From assembly GCF_904849725.1 (NCBI RefSeq), contig NC_058523.1, forward strand, positions 344,637,948-344,701,947: DNA of 64,000 bases, given 5' to 3'. Position 1 is the stretch's first letter, and each line of letters begins with the position of its first letter. The position numbers and the translations under genes were made by a program. The DNA comes from Hordeum vulgare subsp. vulgare. Taxonomy: Eukaryota > Streptophyta > Magnoliopsida > Poales > Poaceae. This document shows positions 56,667 through 64,000 of the stretch, one piece after another. Below the pieces are notes generated by a model, which was not told where the DNA came from, ran no database searches, and worked only from the letters and a program-made list of their open reading frames with translations.

Positions 56667-59600
56667 TGTGACATCTCCAGATTATGCTACACTAATTATT
56701 GTAATTAAGCTACAATAATCACCATGATTAAACTAATGCTTTTGCTAAGCTGTATTTGATCACATATGGAAATCATACCTCATTTAAATTTCCATCATTA
56801 AAAAGGATTTAAAAGTAATGTGATAAAATAAATCCTCAAACAGCAAAGGACAAATGTTGCACACTTGACAAAAATTCCAAAACTTTTGTTGTTAAGGAAA
56901 ACAACATCACCCTCAAGCTGATGTGGACCCCACCTTCAATAACATAGCCAAATCGCATTTAAAATGCCCGATTGATTTCAATGGATAATTCAAACATTTT
57001 CCAAAAATAGTCAAACACTGTGTGGCCATCCAGAATATTGGAAGTTATTTTATGGGGAAGTCACTCATTTTTGCTAAAGCAAATAGTTAGTAAAAAAATA
57101 AAACAAAAAAGTTTTATAAAAAAAAAAAGAACAGAACTAAACAACCCCTCCCTTTTTTGCTCGGCCTCGGCCCGACTGGCCGGCCCCCAACCACCCCCGG
57201 GGTGGCCCATTTCCTCCCCTATACCGTGGCTTATATAACGGCAGCCCCCCTTGAACTATTTTTTCCCTCACTCCCTCTCCCCTCCTCTCCCAGAGAACCA
57301 ACACATCTCGCCCCACCAGCCCGAGCTCGGAGCCCAATAGGCCTCCGGCCGCCCCCTCCAGCGCCGGACTGCGCCTCCGCCCGGACACGGGCCCTCCCGG
57401 CGGTGCTCCATCGCCCGTGCGCACCGTCGCCATCGTCGCCCCGCGCCGACCCGACCAACTCGTCGAAGCTGGCCACCGCCGACCGACGCCGTTGCCATCC
57501 TCATATCCTCGCTCGTCGGCTCCATCACGCCTCGCCGCCCCCGATCCCCTGGACGATGGTGAGCCGCGGACTCGCCCTCCTCTCCCTCCTTTCCCCGCAG
57601 CTCCGACAGCCCCCTCTCCCCTCGCCGCACTGTTCCTCCTCTCATCGTGCGCCTCGGCTCGTCCTCCCGCCGCTACACACCACCCCACCCCATGCGCTCG
57701 TGCCCCTGCCCACGCTCGCCCCGTGCCCGTGTCGGCCTTCGGCCATGCCCCGGCCTCTCCATCGCCGCTGTCGTGCAGCTCTCCCCCTCATCGGTCCTTT
57801 GGCCGCGACCTTTGTCGTGAGCTGGCGCTAGCCTCGCCAGGGGTTGTAGGCCACGATTCAGCGTCGAGCCCCCCGACCCTCTTCCTGTTAACCAGGGGAG
57901 ATTAACCCCCCCCCCTCCCGTGTGATTAGTCTATTGGGGCAACCCCCCCACCCCACCGTGTGCATGACAAAGCGGGCCTACACCCCCTTAACTAAGATTT
58001 AAAAAGAATTAAAACTAACAGTTAACTTAATTAATTGGTTAATTAATATTAATTAATGGTTAATTAAATCCCAAATTTATTTTTCTCTAATTTAATTATA
58101 GTACTTATTTAGAGTAATTAATTTGGAGGAATAATTAGGTTAATTAAACCTAAGCTAAGTAAATTAGAATCTGTTAAATTAATTCAATTGAGTAGAGGAC
58201 GACAGGTGGGTCCCACCACCTTAAATTAATGTGTTTAATTGCTAAATAAGCTATTTCAAAATGTGAGTATGACATGTGGGACCAACTGGTCAAAGTTGAC
58301 CAGTCAACACGACTGTTGATTGGTGATATCAACATGACATCATGGTGATGTCATATTTTTTTGTTGAATTGAATTAAATCTATTTAATTCGTAATTAAAT
58401 AATAAAACTTTAAAAATTAATATAAAATAATCCGTAATCCGGATGATAATAATTTGTACAAGAAAGTTGATCACAAAAACGAGACGAACGAGGATACGCT
58501 ATTAGTTCTTGTGTCACACGTCTCTATCCTACCGAACATGGAAATTTTACATCCATTTCGCTTGTCCAGTAGTAGCGGGAGACCCGGGAAATATCGTCAG
58601 ATATTTTCCCGATCCGTCTATAACGACTAATACTGCATTAGCTCATGCCTAGCCCTGCATATTGCCATGTCATGCATCATGTTGCATCTGTGCTTTTATT
58701 TATTATTTCTCCCCCCTCTTCTTAACAGAAGACCCTAAGATTGCGGCTGCTGCTTGGTACGACTACCCTCCTGACGACCAGCCCTTTTATGCAGAGCAAC
58801 AAGGCAAGCAAACCCCCCTTGATCATTCCTATATCGCCTATTTATTTCTCTCTCATGCTTGCATTAGATTTTGCTACTCTTGTAGTTAGCTCATATATTT
58901 GATGCATAGTCTGTTTTTGATGAACTGCTACTTTACTCTACCGCAATTTTAAACTGCTTAGTATAGGTGGAGCAATAATCCCCATTAACCCCCCTAGTCT
59001 AGTTGCCCTTCCTTTTCATCCAGCCTCGATCAACTGATCGACAAGGCATGATCTGTCACAACACTCACACCCCCTTATTTGTACGACGCTACAGAGCTAC
59101 TATCGAGTACCCAGGGTGACACCTCATTACGTACTCCTAATGTTAGCTCTGTAGTGTAGTTGACCGACGATGGTTCTCGGAGGGTGGTTCCTCCTTCACC
59201 ACCTCCGATAACGACTCTGTCATACAACCCATCAAACGTGGACCATCGAGGGTGATTCCTCCTTGGTCACCTTGATGGTTACATCATTCAGAATCCGTCG
59301 CGGTGATACCTTGGATCTCTCTGATGTTACAACCACACAATTACTTGACCGTGCTACTCAGAACATGAAAGGTGTGTTGCGGGTGGATTCCCGCGTGGAT
59401 GTGATGAGGTGTGGCCGGGCATTCTGGCCCCGGCCACACATCCACGAGATTAATTAAGATGCTAATGGATTTGGGTATTTGATCTGGGTTGGTTGTAGAC
59501 CTTTTAACACCAACCTTCACGTGGGAGAAATTATGGGTACTCGACGTCGTGGTATCAGCCGAAGCTCTTTAGACGTCAGCAACGGAGCGGCGTGCGTCCG

Positions 59601-60326
59601 AGTGATCGGCGTAAGCATCGTTCTTGTATAAGAGGTGCCAGGACTAACATCGGCCGCCCATGTATCGGGCATGAGGGCAAAGGGTGATGGCCCATGACCC
59701 CTGCGCGCTTAGGATTTAGACTGGCGGGCTGGCCTCTCTGTTGAGCCTAGGTGGGGCTGCGACTTATTGATGTTTCGGGGCCTGGCATGACACAGGAAAG
59801 TGTGTCCGGCTAGAGTTTATCAAGCGTGATGGGAAACTTGGTGCACCGGTGCAGGTTAGAAAATTAGCTATTCGGATATCCGTGTCCATGATTAAAGCAC
59901 TACTTGGAGTTGTCCCTTGATCTTATACAACTAGAGATGTTACTTAACTGGAATGTTTACTCCGAGATTGTTTCCTTGCAGGGAGTCGAGGAAGAATCTT
60001 TGGGCATGACCTGATTTAATATAGTTACAACAATATGACTATATTTTTGTGTTGCTTGCTCTACTCTCGTCTATTGCCGCAAGACCCGTGAAGATGCTAG
60101 TCTTTGATAGGTCTAGTTCTTTCTCTCTATTCTCGCATTGCTGCAGTGAGTCCACATATAACCTCACTTCCTTTGATACCGTTGCATTCTTAGCGTAGTT
60201 CTGATGTAAGTCTTGCGAATACTTTGCATGAGTACTCACCGTTGCTTTGCTCCCCCTTTTTCCCCTTGATATGATTGTTGCGACCAGATGATAGAGCCTA
60301 GGAGATGATGAGGGATCGATAGAAGA
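56667..60326 (+). mobile_element. Element F: LTR (partial) of a chromovirus-like family related to C
   Basis: Starts TGTGACATCTCC at 56667 and follows the same architecture as the C LTR: AT-rich start, GC-rich block (57140-57900), the GTGGGTCCCAC/GACATGTGGG stretch near 58205-58290, a GAGCAACAAGGCAAGCAA block at 58793 matching C near 39142, and GAGTACTCACCGTTGCTTTG at 60230 matching C near 40311. Overall divergence from C is high, so it is a different family or subfamily. Element G interrupts it near 60326 before the LTR end. Confidence 0.65.
57231..57239 (+). promoter_or_regulatory. TATA box in LTR F
   Basis: TTATATAAC follows a GC-rich stretch and precedes a pyrimidine-rich leader (57255-57300), an arrangement typical of a plant core promoter. 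It implies transcription starting near 57265. Confidence 0.6.
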
Positions 60327-61107
60327 TGTGTCTAGAGGCGGGGGTGAATAGGCTACTTGTCAAGATAATAATTCTAGCCTAACCTACTTTCTAGGAGGGC
60401 ACAAATCTAGCAGTTGTAACAAGTCTAGGTCACCCTACACATGTAGTTCTTAAGAGTATAGCAGCGGAAAGTAAAACATGCAAGTGTAATGCAGAGGAGT
60501 AAGGTAGGGAGATCAAACGCATGAGGTTGACATGATGATTTTCGGCATGGTTCCGATAGGTTGCGCTATCGTACGTCCATGTTAGTGGAGACTTCAACCC
60601 ACGAAGGGTGACAGTTGCTGGAGTCCACGCAGGACTCCACCCACGGAGGGTCCACAAAGAAGCGACATTGTCTACCCCACCATGGCTTCCATCCATAAAG
60701 AACTAGCCTTACTCATGGTAGATCTTCACGAAGTAGGCTATCTCCTTGCCCTTACAAACATCTTGGTTCAACTCCACGACACAAAGTAGGAGGCTCCCAT
60801 GTGACACCTAACCAATCTAGGAGGCACCACCCTCCAAAAGGTAATAGATGGGGTAGATTAATGAACTCCTTTCTCTTGTTCTTCTAAAGATAGTCTCCTC
60901 AACACAAATCACTCTCTCACAAAATATGCATGTGTAGGAGAGGTTGATTTGGTGGAAAGCAGTTTGGGGAGGCTAGAGTTCAAGTTTCGAATGATTGGAT
61001 TGGAATATCTTGGTCTCAACACATGAGTAGGTGGTTCTGTCTCACAAAATGGTTCTGGAAATGAAGTGTGTGTTCTGACTCCCACTAATGAGAGGTGGGT
61101 GAAGGGG
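60327..61107. mobile_element. Repeat G: unclassified transposable-element fragment
   Basis: Starts about 60327 (TGTGTCTAGAGG) where homology with the C-type LTR is lost, and runs to 61107 where H begins. The opening, ending TAGAGGCGGGGGTGAATAG, is familiar from grass intergenic repeats, but I cannot name the family. No protein domain. The stretch contains a duplicated GGAGTCCACGCAGGACTCCACCC-like inverted pair near 60620. The remainder presumably lies beyond H. Confidence 0.45.
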
Positions 61108-64000
61108 TGTCGGGACCTCGATGGTGAATCATAAGAACCCAACCTATAACACATCACATCACTTGGCGGCATCACGCACGGTAAACTCCACGGCTGCCAC
61201 CTTACCTTGGCCGGGTTCGTTTGCGTCTTTTGGCTCACGTATATGAATGTGTCACTAGCATTCATACGACAAGAACCCGGGTCGACATGACTAGTTATAA
61301 ACCCAAGTGGTACATACGTACAGGGATAGACATACATAACCCAGCAAAGCAGGTGTTGATCATCAGCGTGTGTAGACGAGTCGTAGCAAGCCACAACGAC
61401 TCCATTACATTGCGTGACATTTCCCCAAAGGGATAGACACATCAGCAAAAAAGGATACATGTCGGTCAATCAATGTGTCTTGAGCAGTAGCAAGCTACCA
61501 AAGCTCGGTGGAAGCACAAAGAGGCATTTCCCCGTAAAGATTACTACTAAAGGCACACAACTAGGTGTCGAATCTGTACACATGCATATTTTGTGAGAGT
61601 CTTATTAAAGACTCTTATTTTGTGAGGTTGATTTGGTGGAAAGACTCTTATTAAAGACTCATAAGAGTCAACATAGTATGATATTACAAACAAGGGTCTC
61701 GTGACCCGTCACTCAAGTCATACAAACATCAAGCGGAAGCATAACATGTCTAGGTACAGACATCTAATAAAATTGGCTGGAAAAGCCTAAAAAGTTACAA
61801 CGACCCTACCAAAAGGAACCAGATCTCTGTCTAGGATTCCCAAGCTATTCCGGTCAACATCAAACACATCACATAGAAAGCTTTAATGAGCCTAAGATCT
61901 TCTCCACAAAAACATAAATAAAGCAACCGTGAGTACAAAGGTACTCAGCAAGACTTACATCAGAACTATCCACATATGCAGCAGTATCAATGAAGGGATT
62001 TTGGTGTTTGACTACAGCAAGCTAGCTTTGACTCTTGGCTAACCCTTGCTACGACTACAAATTCTTTCTTTGAGGTGGGATAGCGCACACGAGTCCACAT
62101 ATTCACCAATTCAATACACCACTATGGATTCACTCTCGTACCCCTATGAGAAGGCCATCCATAGCACTCACACTTATCTTGCGTATTTTAGAGTATCCAT
62201 TCCAAGTTGTCTATGACCATATAACTTTCCAAGTAGTCCATATTCGCGGACGCGACTATTTGAATAGATTAGATTACCTTGCGGGGATGTACTTCTTCAC
62301 ACACGCTCCCACCACTTATCACCATATGCACGTCATGCATCTCGGCAACATTCAAGCGGAAGCACTTGCGTGGGTGTCGGCCACGACCTAACTAACCACA
62401 CAAGACTCCAGTCCAGGTTTATCGCCTATTTGAGACTGAACAAGCAAGGAAGTCCGGTCGAAGTTTCCTCTACGGTCCCAACGATGTGTACGGGGTTTCC
62501 AAGCCCACCTCGACGGATGGTTCTACGCTTGGTACACTGGGCCACGATACCTAGTCTGTCCAAAGCCCACCTATACAGGGTGCCACTCGGTAGACTACTA
62601 GCATGTCCTAGAAACACCAGAAACTAGTTGCAACTCCTGGACAGAGACCTAGGTGATTAATAAGTCGAGAGAGTCAATTAAGGATCCCAATGTGCGGTAG
62701 TAGCTAATCTTAGATAACATACACGAGACTCAGTTCTTATGGACGGTCCCAATGAGACAACCCGCCATCTACTCCTACACAGCCTCTCATTGGTACCTTT
62801 ACCAAATCGGATTCACACTTTACTCCCACACTATAGAACATGAACACCACCATTTCGGTTCATCATTCAGATGGATCAGACCCGACACGACTCTAAGCAT
62901 AGCAGACATAGTAAGCAAGCATGGATGAGTATGCACAACAAGGCTGAAGCAATTGCTACTCATGCTAAGTGGTTTCAACTTTTACTGTGGCAAAAACAGG
63001 TCATGTAGAGGGATGGGTTCAACTACCAAATATGTAACAATTGAATCATGATTGTCCTAATGCATTAAAAGGGAGCAGAGGCGAGAGAGTAGGATTGTAT
63101 CGGAATGCTCAAGGGGGTCGCTTTCCTGACAGTTCTGAAGACATCCATGAGTCTTCATCAGTGTCAACGATCACATCATCGGAACCATCATCTACCGAGG
63201 GGGAACAACACCGGCAAACTAGAAAGAACAATATTCACTTCACAGAAATGCAACACTATGATGCATGATCATGACATGAAAATAAAATGTGGCATAGCTA
63301 ATGTAGTTACCACTTCTTAGGTTGAAGCTGATTTGAATCAAAATTCAAATATCACTTCAAATAAGGTATTTTTCAAATACCCTTTTAATTGATTTGACCT
63401 GATGCTCAGGTATAACTTGTTTTATCATGCATGAAAATAGCACCATTGGATTCCTTGAATTTTTTTGATCATTTTTCATATATGAATTATTTTCATTGGA
63501 GTTACAGTTGAATTACTATGATTTTTCGAAGTTTTTAGTATTTTCTGAAATTTCCTGAATTGTTTTAATCCAGAAAATCAAATACTGCGTCATACTAACG
63601 TCATCCAGTCAACGGCGCCTGGTCCAGGTAAAACCTGACTGTGGGACCCACGTGTCATTGACTCAACCTCTAAACAACGTTAATTAAATAATATGTGGTT
63701 ATTAAGGGCTCTGGGCCCACCTGTCATGGACCCCACGGGGTGGTTAGGCTAATCAGGAGGGGTGTTTGCCGGTGGCTCATCGGCGGTGACCACCCGAGGC
63801 GGCCGAGACTTGCCGGAATGGTCCTCCGACGTCGGTTTGAGGTGCTGAAAACACCAGAGCAAAGCCCAAACTGAGCCGCATCCATTTTGGCCATCGGGAG
63901 CGGATGAAACAGCCTGTAGCGACGATGTCGAGCAAACGGGCGGCGGCCGAAGCTCGGTCAGGATGGGCTTGTCGCTAGGGTCCACGGGAAGAGGAGCTGG
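61108..64000 (-). mobile_element. Element H: C-family LTR in reverse orientation, running out of the window
   Basis: From TGTCGGGACC at 61108 the sequence is colinear with the reverse complement of the C LTR (41162 down to about 38270). The ACATGTCGGTC and other blocks of C are found in reversed order, and the GC-rich block begins at 63740. It is considerably more diverged from the C LTRs than they are from each other. A segment of about 120 bases (C 40690-40575) is replaced by a 95-base filler at 61577-61675. The window ends inside the LTR, so whether H is a solo LTR or part of a full element is unknown. Confidence 0.8.
61577..61675. other. Templated filler DNA inside LTR H
   Basis: 61577-61599 is an exact reverse complement of 60914-60936 (23 bases); 61624-61643 is an exact direct copy of 60940-60959 (20 bases). 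Between and after them a 15-base word, TCTTATTAAAGACTC, occurs twice (61600-61614 and 61646-61660), and TATTTTGTGAG occurs twice (61587-61597 and 61616-61626). The patchwork takes the place of the LTR sequence expected here. Confidence 0.85.

Noticed and set aside
57157..57905. Long overlapping open frames on both strands in F (up to 224 codons)
   Set aside because: They lie in a GC-rich, Pro/Ala/Arg-rich block directly after a TATA box within an LTR. No domain is visible, and openness on both strands is explained by low frequency of stop codons in GC-rich DNA.
1..64000. Host genes, tRNA, rRNA, CRISPR or bacterial-type signals
   Set aside because: No host-gene domain, no recognisable tRNA or rRNA sequence and no regular spacer array were seen; the DNA is plant repeat DNA throughout. 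A full tRNA scan was not possible by eye.

Overview
The window looks like intergenic DNA from a large-genome grass. The retrotransposon families resemble those I know from the tribe Triticeae (wheat, barley, rye, Aegilops), but that placement rests on remembered LTR style, not on a search. I see no host gene, rRNA, tRNA or CRISPR. Almost every base can be assigned to transposable elements inserted into one another, and several junctions are proven by target-site duplications (TSDs) readable in the sequence.

Layout. The outermost recognisable element is D (minus strand, Athila-like Gypsy), seen at 6778-9706 and 51406-52854. Its 3' LTR is broken on the left by element E (1-6777, plus strand, Tat-lineage Gypsy, 5' part outside the window). 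E's own 3' LTR is split by a solo LTR of family B (4935-6420, TSD AGGAC). The coding region of D is split by element A (9707-51405, minus strand, Tat-lineage Gypsy, TSD ATAGA). The 5' LTR of A (right side) is itself split twice: by B (23287-37089, Athila-lineage Gypsy, TSD GGCGC) and, 36 bases further on, by C (37126-51218, Tekay/Del-type chromovirus with 4-kb LTRs, TSD CGTCT). B in turn carries a CACTA DNA transposon (29870-33531, TSD ATA). To the right D is interrupted by I (52855-56666, Athila-like, minus), I by F (56667 to about 60326, LTR distantly related to C), F by an unclassified repeat G (about 60327-61107), and G by H (61108 to the window end, a C-family LTR in reverse). Deepest readable orders are D>A>B>CACTA and D>I>F>G>H.

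Coding content. A, B and C each carry a recognisable gag-protease-RT-RNase H-integrase region, and each is broken by nonsense codons and frameshifts, so none looks autonomous now. A also carries a long antisense gene next to its 3' LTR. I can reconstruct it as five exons with four canonical GT-AG introns of matching phase; it has a 'putative gypsy type transposon' domain and coiled coils. E carries a shortened relative of this gene. C has an extra ORF upstream of gag; B and D have extra ORFs of unknown function.

Most notable beyond annotation: the phase-consistent spliced antisense gene with its own TATA-like box; two independent insertions into one LTR 36 bp apart; a patchwork filler at 61577-61675 whose pieces match, in both orientations, sequence about 650 bp away; and repeated polypurine-tract-like motifs in the Athila-like elements. 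I found no convincing new host system.
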